Shown in pieces: positions 23,401 through 34,376 of a stretch of DNA of 64,000 bases. The position numbers and the translations under genes were made by a program. The notes under the pieces are model-generated. The model was not told where the DNA came from and searched no databases. It saw only the letters and a list, made by a program, of their open reading frames with translations. Position 1 is the first letter of the stretch, and each line of letters starts with the position of its first letter. This DNA comes from Bradysia coprophila (lineage: Eukaryota > Arthropoda > Insecta > Diptera > Sciaridae), in assembly GCF_014529535.1 (NCBI RefSeq), contig NW_023503727.1, forward strand, positions 620,001 through 684,000. The letters are read 5' to 3'.

Positions 23401-23646
23401 ATGAGTGAAATGTGTGAAATCGGTGCAGTGACAACCGGCGGCGTGCCGGATACGGAGTGCAAAATCAGTGTTGATAAAAATCGTGCGGTTCGTAATGTGC
23501 AGACCCAGCATGGTGATTATAGGACAGTTGATGAAGAAAATATTGTGGTTCTGCCGTTGGCCAGATGTCATTCTCCCGAGCCAACAATTGACGAAATCGA
23601 TGCCTTTGAACCCGTTATCATCGAACCGTTTGCTGAAGAGAATCAG
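23401..23646 (+). CDS. Candidate first coding exon, unknown protein
   Basis: ATG in a good context (TCAAAATGAG) opens 82 codons that end exactly at CAG|GTTTGT, a plausible phase-0 donor. The peptide begins MSEMCEIGAVTTGG, has many acidic and few hydrophobic residues, ends with EPFAEENQ, and has codon use much less AT-driven than surrounding chance frames. I do not recognise the family and found no matching downstream exon. A second open stretch in the same frame extends upstream of the ATG but has no earlier ATG. DRE-like sites upstream support a real promoter. The remaining exons may lie far downstream. Confidence 0.5.
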
Positions 23647-24039
23647 GTTTGTTAGGTCATTTGACTCACTACACAAAAACATTTATTGAAAAGTAACCGA
23701 ACTCGAGAAGAAGTGTTGCTGCATGTCTCGACCTACAATGATTGTAGAGAGGGTTCTCCAAGTACATTTTGATAGGCCTAATTCATTCTAAAAGGGTAGA
23801 AGACAGCCTCGTTTAATATTCAGTTTCGGCAGGCATTGCCTTGTAAACGAGTTTTTGCTTCTGCTGCTTCCTGACTGTTGAATATTTAATCCCAGTAAGT
23901 CGGATTATCACAAATTTTCTAAAAAAAAGCGTCAGGACCAACAATGCAATAGTGCACAAGATGAACAAACTTCTCAGTCTTTGAAATGATTCGAGTAGCC
24001 TAAACTGAGGGCGGCCCAGCAAAAATGTCATGTAGCATA

Positions 24040-24385
24040 ACTGACTTGTATCGAATCTGGTCTGTAGCGAAACTGCTTTGTAGCGAAACCAGTGCTTTTT
24101 TCAGCAAATTTTAATTCTGAAAAATTCTGAAAAAATGTGGAAATTATTTTTCGGATTTTTTTCAGAACTTTTCAGAATTAAAAATTCGCTGAAAAAGCCC
24201 TGAGCGAAACTGATCTGTAGCGAAACTGATCTGTAGCGAAACTGATCTGTAGCGAAACTGATCTGTAGCGAAACTGATCTGTAGCGAAACTGATCTGTAG
24301 CGAAACTGATCTAGCGAAACTGATCTGTAGCGAAACTGATCTGTAGCAAAACTGATCTGTAGCGAAACTAACCTACAGCGAAATT
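24040..24385. repeat. 16-bp tandem repeat (gtagcgaaactgatct)n
   Basis: About ten head-to-tail copies of the 16-bp unit GTAGCGAAACTGATCT, with a few variants at both edges (GCTTT, TAACCTACA). The array is interrupted by the MITE at 24090-24202. Confidence 0.9.
24090..24202. mobile_element. hAT-like MITE inside the 16-bp tandem array
   Basis: A 113-bp foldback with ends CAGTGCTTTTTTCAGC and, inverted, CAGGGCTTTTTCAGC. Both sides carry agcgaaac (24082-24089 and 24203-24210). Because the array unit itself contains AGCGAAAC, the duplication is consistent with insertion but is not independent proof. Confidence 0.75.
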
Positions 24386-26040
24386 GCCATTTTTCTACGA
24401 CGAACATTTCTTCGACACAACATTATCACAAGAACTGTCGGCGTATACAAACCACTTTTTTCGTCCTCTTCTTAAACTAGTTCATTGCACCGGCATTACT
24501 TTATTGTTGACTCTAACGATGTGTAGTCTCCCGTTGTATACGGATGGCTTGAAAATAATCGGACAGAAATTCCATTTTTTATTTCGTGTAATTTCACCAC
24601 TCTTACCATAAAAACTTCTTCCATCATCACTTCCATTTCCATAATACTTTATCATCCTACACAGTGAATGTTATTCTGCAAGTCAGCTACGACTAATGTC
24701 CATAAGTTAACCGTATGATCAACCGGAGTGAACATAATCCGTTATAGTAAATGTTGGAATCTTTCGGAAAAAGTTTTTCTTTTGCTTCTATTTTCGCGCT
24801 AAAATAAAAATTTACGAGATTCCCTTGCATTTGAACGGAAATAGTTTCGAAATATTCCACCTTATGTTGCCGTTGTGCATAGTATACTGATGGTAGTGGT
24901 AGTAGTATGGAGGCATACCTGTTTAACATAAATATTCAATTGAAGTTTTACGGTAAAGAGTTTTTGTCTGCAAATGGTGGTGATGATGATTGCGTGAAAT
25001 GTCTTCTTTCAAAACTTTTTTGTCTTTCTTAAACGAAATGTTTTTAAATAATAGCAAGAGTTTCGTTCATGTGCATTGTGTCACGTCATAGCGACCTGAA
25101 GATCCATTGTCTTCTCGTTGCAGGAATTTAATTTTAAGTAACATTTTGAAATGGTTGCAAAGTACAGTCAAATCAATTTCATTGTACATTTGCTAAGGTA
25201 GGCTAAGGTAAAGTAATGTCGCGTGAATAAGCAGTTCATTTTCTGTCCGATTTAATTTGTACTTCCCGTCTGTATACGAGGAAAAATGAGAAGTTACAAT
25301 CCATTTATCCTTATTCAATCCACATGCATTACCAATGCTACGACAATTCGTTGAAAAAGTAATTTGTTTATTTTCTTGCTACGACGTTTCAAATTCACCC
25401 TTTCAATAAAGTCTGATGAGGTGATGTATCTTATATGTAAACTGACGGTCGTTTTTCATTAAATATAAAAAACTGGTTTTTCTCCTGAATAAGGGCAATT
25501 CTATGTAATCTGGAACATGTAATGTGGAAACGACGATTTTGAGTGTATTCCAGGCGTTCTATGGCTTTCTGACCTTCTATTCAGCAATTTTTTCGGCGAC
25601 CTTCAACTACTAGACTGTGACCCATATTACATCAGAATGGATTTACCTATAAGCAATTGAGTGGATACTTTAATAAAACATGATTGAAGTTATTAAACAA
25701 TGTCAGCGGCGACGATCGAAATTTTTGTAAGGCTCGGACTTTGATCATTAAAATTTTGCGAAGAGAAAATGAATAGAAAGAAAATCTCAATGATTCCAAA
25801 CCAATGACAGTAGAGTTTAAAATTAGAATATTTTTATAAGATCCATAACCCATGTATCGATCCATGCTGACCTAACACATAAATTAGTTTTGGATTGAAA
25901 TTGCCCAAAAAAGAACATTTTGGTTTTGACCATAAGAGTAGCCTTTTTAACCGAATCGATAAAACGGTTTTGGACATCGCTTCAAAACCGGTTTTTCGGT
26001 TTAAAGAGTTTTCAAGAATGTTTCATTCAAAAGGCTTTAT
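24386..26040. other. Non-coding stretch
   Basis: No domain-bearing frame, no RNA gene and no delimited repeat was recognised. It may be intronic to the gene starting at 23401. Confidence 0.35.
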
Positions 26041-27536
26041 TCCCTTGACTGAAAGTCATGGGTCTTACGAATGATAAACACTCTAAAATGTTTGTCACAC
26101 AATGTTCACTACTATGATTGAAAATACATGGAATGTATGACCAAAAACCTTAAGAGGCACCGGCACTTTGCTGAAAAGCCTACATTAGGGCGATTTTTAA
26201 ATACTGGAATTTAGTTTACTTTTGATGAAATCTTTCCACCAGAATCCTTTTCCAAAAATGTAAGACCGCAATTCCGAACAGGAATGTGTTAGCTTTCAAC
26301 AGAAAATAGATTTGGATGCAGCAGTTTGACCAGCTCTGAGAACAATAAGCAGTTTATGAAAATTTCGTTAAACTGCTCACTTTTCTCAGAGCTGGTAAAA
26401 CGACTACATCCAACACCAATTTTGATTTAAAGGTAACACATTCGTGGTTGGAATTGCGGTCGTGTCATACATTTTTCAAAAAGGATTCTGATGAAAAGAT
26501 ATTAACAAAAATGAAATACGAAACACGCAAATCTAGGCTACAATTTTAGCTAAGTGCCGGTGCCTCTTAAATACAGAAAATATTTGACACACTTTGTTCA
26601 TTCCTTGATGCCACGATAACTTGAGTACTTCTAAACGGATTTCCAGAAACTTTTTTTTAATCGACGAGGAATTAAATCCCTCAGGTTAAGTTCGAAGATG
26701 AACTATAAGAGTTAAGAGACTGGTCTTGTCGCTTGATTCCACGATAGCTCGAGTAGTTTTCGACAGATTTCAAAAAAAAAAATTATTCGACGAGGAATTA
26801 AATTTGTGAAGTTAAGTTCGAAGTATAACAGACGGGTGATCTTAGAGATATTCTTAAAAGAATTTTTGAGTTGGCGCTTGATAACACGATAACCCGAGTA
26901 ATTCTTAACGGATTTCCAAAAACTTTTTTTTTATTCGAAGGGTAATTAAATTCATGAGGTTAATTTTGAGGATGGACTATAACGAACGTAATCACATGAG
27001 TTGCATACCTTATTCATAAGCAAATAGGGCCAATTTTCAGTAGAACATCGAAAATGCTTGACGTTTCATTTGAAACATTCAGCTACGCTGATTCGATTGA
27101 CAAATTTGTCGAACAAAAATATTCCCTTAGAATTATTTGCTAAAAAAGTCTTATAATCTAGAAAATTTCAACGTGAACTTTGCTGCCAGAGCGAAGCGAG
27201 AGCCGTATCCACACGAGTTCAAATTTATTCAAGAGTTTAGCAAGAAATACGTCATCATTACAGCGTCTTTTAGCAGACGCAGTAATATCGAAGCATCTTT
27301 TGTTTAAAAATGTAGAAAAAAGCAAGGTTCAGAACCTTGAAAATAAGCTCCCCTTGTTTATTCTAAAATTTGATTTTCAATAAAATAAAAGGATCGAACA
27401 ATGTATGACAAAACAAGACAAATCACTACTTTGATCAAGATCAATCTATGATATTTTTGTAACATTTACAAAAATCTATTGAGAAAATATCAGTCAGTCA
27501 GTCAAGGGACCTGACCCACTCATAAGGTGGGGCCTA
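26041..27536 (+). mobile_element. Helentron-like non-autonomous element, copy 1
   Basis: Starts TCCCTTGACTGAAAGTCA after a T and ends GGTGGGGCCTAG before a T, with no target duplication. CCCTTGACTG at the left terminus is matched inverted by CAGTCAAGGG about 40 bp inside the right end, ahead of a terminal hairpin. The interior has about three degenerate 130-bp units (each with CACGATAACTTGAGTA-like and GGATTTCCA-like phrases) and an AGAGCGAAGCGAGAGCCGTA segment at 27187. There is no Rep/helicase frame. A TTAA-type foldback (26150-26570) is nested in it. Confidence 0.65.
26150..26570. mobile_element. TTAA-flanked foldback element, copy 1
   Basis: A 421-bp near-complete palindrome beginning TTAAGAGGCACCGGCACTT and ending with its complement. 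TTAA at both ends suggests a piggyBac- or Kolobok-type target site. It shares the TTAAGAG start with the elements at 40868 and 52735. It is inserted in the Helentron-like copy 1. Confidence 0.7.
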
Positions 27537-27756
27537 GTTTTTGAAGAATCCATTGAATTTACCGGCAATTTAATTTCGCAAAGACGAACGCTTTTCTTAC
27601 TCATTGCTCTCATGTTATGCTACGATTGGAAATGTTATGAGATGATTTAGCTATGGTCGAAGCAGACAACAACTGGATGATTCTCTATTCCTTGCGAATG
27701 ATCAATTAGTGAACTCTTAGCATGGATCAAAATTTTCGAAACAAAGAAATGAGAGA

Positions 27757-28795
27757 CCGAAATTGGTAAATGACAATTGGAAAGTAGGGGGGTCCAGAAT
27801 CGTATGGGAAAATAAAAGTTTCGAGAAAGTTGGCGGACCCCGGGGAAAACGAACCTATATGACCCACTGATAAAAAATATATATGGGGCCGATGCGATCC
27901 GAGTTGGTTTATGGGTCGCGCAATGACGAAATATGTGAAAAACCACGAAAATGAGGGTTAATGAAAAATTGAACGTAACTAACAGATGCTGAGGTCACTT
28001 CTTAAGGTGAGTTGGATTATTTCACTTCAGAATAATCCAAAGAGACCGATTTAATGATTTGTAAGTGCATTCGCAGCTCCCAAGTCAGTCATAGATTCGT
28101 AATCTGTTCACTCAGTCTTTGGGTTCTTCCAAAACATTTATGGGATGTGCATCGGATATATTCATGTCTAACGAGAGCTTATGGCATAAGCTTTCATTGC
28201 AAAAAGAAATATTTTCGAAAACAATTTTTTGAAGCTATATAGAAATCGATTTTGGTGCAAAAATGTCAGGGTCGTGAACTCAGGCAATTTTCAAATGACT
28301 GTTACGTCAAGACACCAACTTGAAACTTATTGTGTGTGGGCTCGTTAGAAAGCCACTGTCATTACCTTTACAACGACACCTAACACTTAATTTAAATAGT
28401 GACCTCGCCTGACTTTGTATTACTTGGAAATTATATGTCGATTTTTGTCTATATCGATATTGTTAGGTGTGCCCAGACGATATAAAAATTCCAAAAAGTG
28501 GAACCAACGCATTTTTGTTGCTTTTGCATCTAATCTAAGTTGTCTGGACCAAAAAAGTTTGATATTGTCGTTAAAAAAAATTTCTCATACAAAGTAATGG
28601 AAAAAATGTATGGAAAATTTCAGTGTTTTTTCACACATTTCGTCCTTGAGCGACCCATAAACCAACTCGGATCGCATCGGCCCCATATACAATTTTTATC
28701 AGGAGGCCATAAAGGTTTATTTTCCCAGGGGTCCGCCAACTTCCTCGACACTTTTATTTTTTGGACCCCCCTATTGGAAAGTTGTCAACACCGTA
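27757..28795. mobile_element. Element with about 160-bp inverted ends
   Basis: The segment 27757-27935 (with AGGGGGGTCCA, AGTTGGCGGACCCC and GGGGCCGATGCGATCCGAGT) is an inverted repeat of 28645-28795. The 700-bp centre has no recognisable gene. Flanking duplications could not be set because the outermost ends have diverged. Confidence 0.6.
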
Positions 28796-29412
28796 GAAAT
28801 TGCACTTTATTTTTTCAACTGTTAGGTCCAGTTCTGCTGCAATGCCTTGACTCTTAGTAGTATCGTTGTCATTTGGCTATATCTTCGATCCCACAAATAA
28901 AACGGTGATTGCAGAGACAAATTTGACTTAAAAATCGAAGAGTCATGCCTGTTAGAGACTATCTAGCAGGAAGATTTCGTCCTCAGACATCTCTGGACTC
29001 AATTGTACTGGCATAAATCACTGAAGAAAAAATTTCACCTTAACCGGTTGAACACAGCGGTGTTGAACGATAAAAAACATAAACCGCGGTTTCTCAATTC
29101 GATCCGGTTTCCATTTCCTAATCCAAGATTAATAGATGCAAAATAGCATCTTACTTTATTTTTATCAGCCATACACGCCCTGTCTCGACAACGTTTTTAC
29201 AGAAGGGCAGGAACTAAATTTCCTCAACTTTTGAAAGATTTGCTCTACCAACCATTTCTCTATGACTCTCTCATAGCTCATTGTTTTCAAATTTTCTCGG
29301 TCTTGTTAAGTCTATCAATTCGAATTATTTCATCAGCGAATCACCGTTTTTCTGGCGCGTTAATGCAGACTTCGGTGTGAAGCAACAATTTTGTATTTAA
29401 AATACAAAAATC
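28796..29412. other. No recognised feature
   Basis: Non-coding as far as can be seen. It holds no repeat that I could delimit. Confidence 0.35.
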
Positions 29413-29476
29413 TGGCCCATGGGAGGATCGAACTCACGACCTTCGCGTTTCTAATAACCAACAGAGCAATGGGCCA
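29413..29476 (-). ncRNA. tRNA-like sequence (degenerate)
   Basis: On the minus strand TGGCCCA and TGGGCCA can form a perfect 7-bp acceptor stem. GAGTTCGATCC resembles a B box/T arm, and TTGCTCTGTTGGTTA resembles a D arm/A box. At 64 nt it is too short, and the T stem has a mismatch. It is more likely a tRNA pseudogene or a tRNA-derived SINE head than a working tRNA. Confidence 0.4.
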
Positions 29477-29985
29477 TGTGCGATGACACCGAAAATTTTC
29501 ACAAAATTGTACGGCGATATGATGCTATTTAAACACATTGTGTTCGGTGGGTAGGTGGTTCGAGTGTTATACTGTAACGAAGATTTATCGCCGGCTGTGT
29601 CTGTGTGCGCTCTCATGAAAATGAAAATCATTTTAAATTGAAATTCTTTGAGGTGTTTTATTGAATGGTAAAATTTGTGATCAAAAGTTGCGTTTTTATG
29701 AACAAAAACACCTTCGAAATGTAAATATGTTGTAACAGTACAATGGATGCGAATATAAATGTCTCCCGTGCAGCATTAATGCATCGATCATCACGATTTA
29801 TGTCGATTGTGTCAAATCTATATCACTTTTACATGGTCTGATACGCTTTCCTGATTTTTCGTCTGCCTCCTCTTCATAATATGCCACTCGATAGCACGAT
29901 ATTTTCATTTCAAATTCATTTCCAAAATAGTTTCCATTTCCATAGTGTGTATGCGTTACGGTAACCTGGGTTCTCTGTTTGTTAT
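29477..29985. other. No recognised feature
   Basis: AT-rich non-coding sequence before the Helentron-like copy 2. Confidence 0.35.
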
Positions 29986-30065
29986 TCCCTTGACTGAAAG
30001 TCAGGGTCTTACACCAGAAAATACCGAAATATGTGGGTGACAAAAAAGTTCACTGTGATTGAAAA

Positions 30066-31060
30066 TAAGGCTCGGAACAGGTCAGGTTCAGGTCAGGTCA
30101 GGTCAGTAGAAAAAATACCTGAGGGAATCAGGTCAGGTTCAGGTAATTTCCAAACCTGACCTGACCTGAACCTGAAATAATATGAAAAATACCTGATCTG
30201 ACCTGAACTTGACAAAAAAATTATTTGAATATTATGGGCGTTTTCAGCTTAGATTTGAGTCAGGAGGCATTGTTTTGGAGAGAATACCAAACGAACTGAT
30301 TAGCCAATTTATTATTATTGTTTTCTTTTTCGATTTATTGAATAAATAAGTCGAACATTTTAAACGGTAGAAATCATAAAAAACAATAATTCATTATTTT
30401 CGTAAGAGGTTTATTTAATTTAAGGTTTGTACCACGATTTAACGCACATAGCCGCGTAAAAAGTATTGTGTGTGAGAGAGCATCTGGTGGGAGTAATAAC
30501 GTCAACAGCTCCAGAGAAGTCTATGGAGGGAAAGAGGGAAATGTTCCAGAATGGGCCTTCCAGTAGTCCAAAACATTAATATCCTTGTTCTCCAAGGACA
30601 ATTTACATGACGCTTGTCAGAACGAAACAATAGTAACAACAAAACAATGAAATTTTGAGGCATATCATTTGACTGTAAAAATAAATCATTTAGATGAGAT
30701 GTATTGTAGTAATTGTGTAATGCCTCTTAAAAGTACCCTAAATCAACATCAGGCTTGTGCTTAAAATAGCCTTCATTCCCTTCGTTGACTGTTTTTCAAA
30801 ATGTTTTTTTTTTCGTTTTTAATTTATAAATACTTAGCAGAATAGAACTTTCTTATAATTTCGCAATAATTTATAAAATTATCAGAAATGTAAAAAAATT
30901 AAAAAAAAGTCAGGTCAGGTCAGGTTTTTTCAGGTCAGGTCGAAACAGGTTGAAGATCACTTCAGGTCAGGTCAGGTCAGGTAATTAAATTTCAGGTCAG
31001 GTCAGGTTAACAGATATTTCAGGTCAGGTCTCAGGTTGACCTGACCTGTTCCGAGCCTTA
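30066..31060. mobile_element. hAT-like non-autonomous element rich in CAGGTC, 8-bp duplication (attgaaaa)
   Basis: A 995-bp element with perfect termini TAAGGCTCGGAACAGGTCAG and complement, flanked by exact attgaaaa at 30058-30065 and 31061-31068. Subterminal zones of about 130 bp each are tandem CAGGT/CAGGTCAGGT words, facing each other; these may be transposase-binding motifs. The centre is AT-rich and lacks a transposase. It is nested in Helentron-like copy 2. Confidence 0.9.
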
Positions 31061-31853
31061 ATTGAAAATGTATGAAATGGTATGAAAAACGTTAAATGTG
31101 GGTAACAAAAAATCGTTGAGGGCACGATAACTTGAGTAATTTTCAACCAATTTGGATGAATCTTTTTTTTAAATGTGTGGAACTAAAATCCCGAGGCTAA
31201 GTTCGAAGATGGGCTATGTGGGACGAAGGATCTGGAAGCTATCCCAGAAAAACAGGATTTTACACTGTTGATTGTAGCCTCAATCGAAAAAGATTACTTT
31301 GATGAAATTTGATTTTGTTGCGTAGTATGAGCAAATCATCTTAAGTTTGTTTTCGATAATGTGCATGAAACATGTAGGAAGAAAAATTTCGTCAGTAAAT
31401 GCGCAGCCTCTAACCGGTAAACAACTCTTGTTAGTGAACTGCTAACAAATCTGATAGTTGGACTAACAACTTGATAATTGACTAACAAATTCGATAGTTG
31501 ACTAACATAGAAAGATGTTTTTTACTCAATGTCTTACGGCAGAAAAATGCCTGCTATCAAATGAGCACACTATGATTGAAAAGTGTAGGAAATTTTATGA
31601 AAAACGTTAAACCATCATTCTTTGTAGGCAATATATAATAAGTCATTCTCAATTAATTTCTGAATATTTTCTTTAAATTCATTATTCCAACAATCAAACA
31701 AAATATTTTACAACTCCGATACGAGCGAAGCGAGGTCCGTAATTGTCACGAGTCGTGATATTTTATGGGATATTATATTCTTCACTAAATCAGTAAAAAG
31801 TAAAAAAAAAATTGTCTTTCCTTCACACTTTGTCGATTTTGGAAATATAAAGC

Positions 31854-32092
31854 AAAGGCGGTTCGTTCCTAGGGAATTCAATGAATTCAATTAATCCTTT
31901 AACGAAATGTAATGAGAAGGCGTTTTGTCCATTCCCAGGGAATTCATCCTTTTACAAAATGTATAATGAAGGCGTTTTGTCCGTTCCTAGGGAATTCATC
32001 CTTTTAAAAAATGTAACGAGATGGCCGTTTGTTCTTTCCTAGGGAATTCATCCTTCTACGAAATGTAACTTAAAGACGTTTTGTCTATTCTT
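31854..32092. repeat. Minisatellite, about 50-65-bp unit, 4 copies
   Basis: Four tandem diverged units, each containing GGCGTTTTGTCCGTTCCTAG and GGAATTCATCCTTTTA. A single inverted unit lies at 61951-62001, outside this element. Confidence 0.75.
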
Positions 32093-32521
32093 CACTTTTT
32101 TCATTGTTCCACATTCGCAAAACTTCGCATCTACTCTCAAATTTGACAAAATGGCAATCAAACAGAATAATAGATACCTCATACGAGTGGGAAGTTCACA
32201 CGAGTTGCATTTTATTTACGATTTATGGTTGATTGAAAATCTTGCTTGAAATTTATAAGAAAAATGAGAACTCAAAGATCATTAGGTCTTACTTGAAGAA
32301 CTTTTTCTGTCAAATTTTGTTGTCATGTTTAGAGTAATCGATGTATTAATGTTCTAAATTTGACAATTTCTTAGGAATACAGCATATGTAAAAATAAATT
32401 GGGATCAAATGAAGGCATTTGTATCAGGGATGCTTCGGAAGTTCTGCAATGAAATTAATCAAAAATATATTGGAAAAACTGTCAGTCAAGGGACCTGACC
32501 CTCCCAAAAGGTGGGGCCTAG

Positions 32522-33802
32522 TAATAGAAAAGCCGGCCCCATATTTTCCATTTTCCGAACTGTCACATTATTTAACAGGGAAATAAATTTGACTGTTAAA
32601 ATGAAAAAGCGCACAACCAAAATCAATCAACACCGCTGTAAATCATCATTTCGTGTTGGTATAGAATGTGTGTGTATACGGGTGCTGTGTGTCATATTTC
32701 AATACCTCTGTTCGATGACGGTTGAGATTTGCAGATATTTGAGCTGGCTTGTATTTGGGATTTGTTTTTGAAGTTGGAATGGAAAACATAGAAAAAATAG
32801 CTTGCATGGTGCTGTTATCGTGTGTCGTCTATCTATCACACGATTTCCAATTTACTAGCTGGTAATTATTTCATTAATGCACACGTTTGAATTAATGAGA
32901 ACATGGAACCTAAAAGGATTATGAAAGAGTTCTCTATCGAACTCTGATCGAGACAAGATTTCGACTTAAATAATTTGAAAGCAAGACCTAATCTGGTGAT
33001 CGGGATGATGAATCATTTTTTTACTACCTGCCCCATGCGAAAGTTCACCATTATATAGTACTTTGCCCCTGCGAAAACCATCCGTTACCTGCTAACTATT
33101 TTCGGTTAATTTTTCCATTTTCCTGTGTGGAAATCAATTTTCCCATGGGACAGGCAGTAAGCCAGAATACATCGGATGCTGCTACGTACTTCATTACGTC
33201 GGAAACAACTTTGTGATGCTCGCAAACTCACGTGTGTAGGTTTGAGTAACTTATGCTTCAACAACTGTTTTTCGTCGCATTCGGCTCGGATATTCAAACC
33301 ATACACCATACACAAACCGAAGCTTGTTGCTCAAAAAAACACTTGAGAGTTTGTTTTTATTACAAAATTGATTTTTCGTGTAATGAATCACTTTTACAGC
33401 AGCAAATGTAGCTTAGTATTCTGTTTTGCAAAATCAGCAGCTTCTGTGAATTGGAGGTGTAAAGAAAATAGCGCCTACAGGTTGAAATATTAACAATTTA
33501 AGTCTTATAAGAAGTCCTTATGATTCCAACAGATAAGTGATTAGACAAGAAATGACTCAGCTTCAGCTACGAGCCATGTCGATGATGAAGAGTTTCCAGA
33601 AAATCACGATTTAAACTTCCGTTTTGCTATGCTGAGAAACGTACATCAGATTGTGCTTGTGGAATCCACAATGTTTGAGAAATGCACAGTTGTTTGGATA
33701 CACATATTTGCATTAATTCGACTATGAAACCGTACAGTCATGTTGGCTGCACGAAGTAAGCATAGTAAGTCCCTTAACAAAGCACACATTTCGATTACTT
33801 AT
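32522..33802. repeat. Non-coding; foldback family fragment at 33120-33320
   Basis: The part 33120-33320 is a single-copy relative of the foldback arms at 4130-4260 and 44533-44804 (GATGCTGC, ATTACG, GCAAACTCACGTG, GTTGCTCAAAAA). No gene is recognised elsewhere in the interval. Confidence 0.45.
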
Positions 33803-34376
33803 GAGGGATTCTTTTGAAAAACAGCCTACCGAAATCGGACGCATTTTCCAGTGGACTTTTTTATATGTGCATCTATGATGAAATATGTACACCTAAAAGT
33901 TACAACTTCTATTTCATCGTAGATGCATCCAAACCACATAAGACCCTATTTGGCCCAAAAGCACATTAAATTACCTGTCAAATGACACCCTACACGACCA
34001 TGTACGTTTTGTGTACCTCGAGAAATTTCAGTAAAAACAGTGTAAGTTGTAAGTCTTCGGTTGAAAACTTCAACTGCACACATTTCAGTTTCGATGAATT
34101 TTAAACACAATAAGTCCCTACTCAATAGTACGTGTGATTACCTTTCTAATGACTACCCACACGACCATGTACGGCTCGTGTAACTGGAGAAATTTTTGTA
34201 AGAAAAGTGCAAGTTTTCGGTTTTTTATCACCTTTCACCAGCCACACAAACTTCGAAGAATTTTTTTGAAAGTGGTTTTGGCTTCTAGGGTCGAATACCT
34301 TTCTAGGCACTTATATAAAAAAGTCCACTGGAAAATGCGTCCGATTTCGGTAGGCTGTTTTTTAAAAGAATCCCTC
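33803..34376. mobile_element. Inverted-repeat element, about 62-bp ends
   Basis: The termini GAGGGATTCTTTTGAAAAAC and AGAATCCCTC continue into paired arms of about 62 bp that include AGCCTACCGAAATCGG and TTTTCCAGTGGACTT. The interior has two direct copies of a segment with ACACGACCATGTACG. No target duplication was found. Confidence 0.7.

Larger units (their letters stand above)
29986..32521 (+). mobile_element. Helentron-like non-autonomous element, copy 2
   Basis: Same termini as copy 1: T|TCCCTTGACTGAAAGTCAGG at the left, and at the right CAGTCAAGGGACCTGACCC, a hairpin and GGGGCCTAG|T. After removing the nested 995-bp element, about 1.5 kb remains. It includes one CACGATAACTTGAGTA unit (31126), the GCGAAGCGAGGTCCGTA segment (31721) and a minisatellite at 31854-32092. 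No protein frame is present. Confidence 0.65.

Noticed and set aside
24162..24407. Repetitive minus-strand frame over the 16-bp array
   Set aside because: It is translation of a tandem repeat, with no domain and no promoter or splice support.
29413..29476. Functional tRNA gene
   Set aside because: The acceptor stem pairs well, but the sequence is too short and the T stem is mismatched, so only a tRNA-like relic is claimed.
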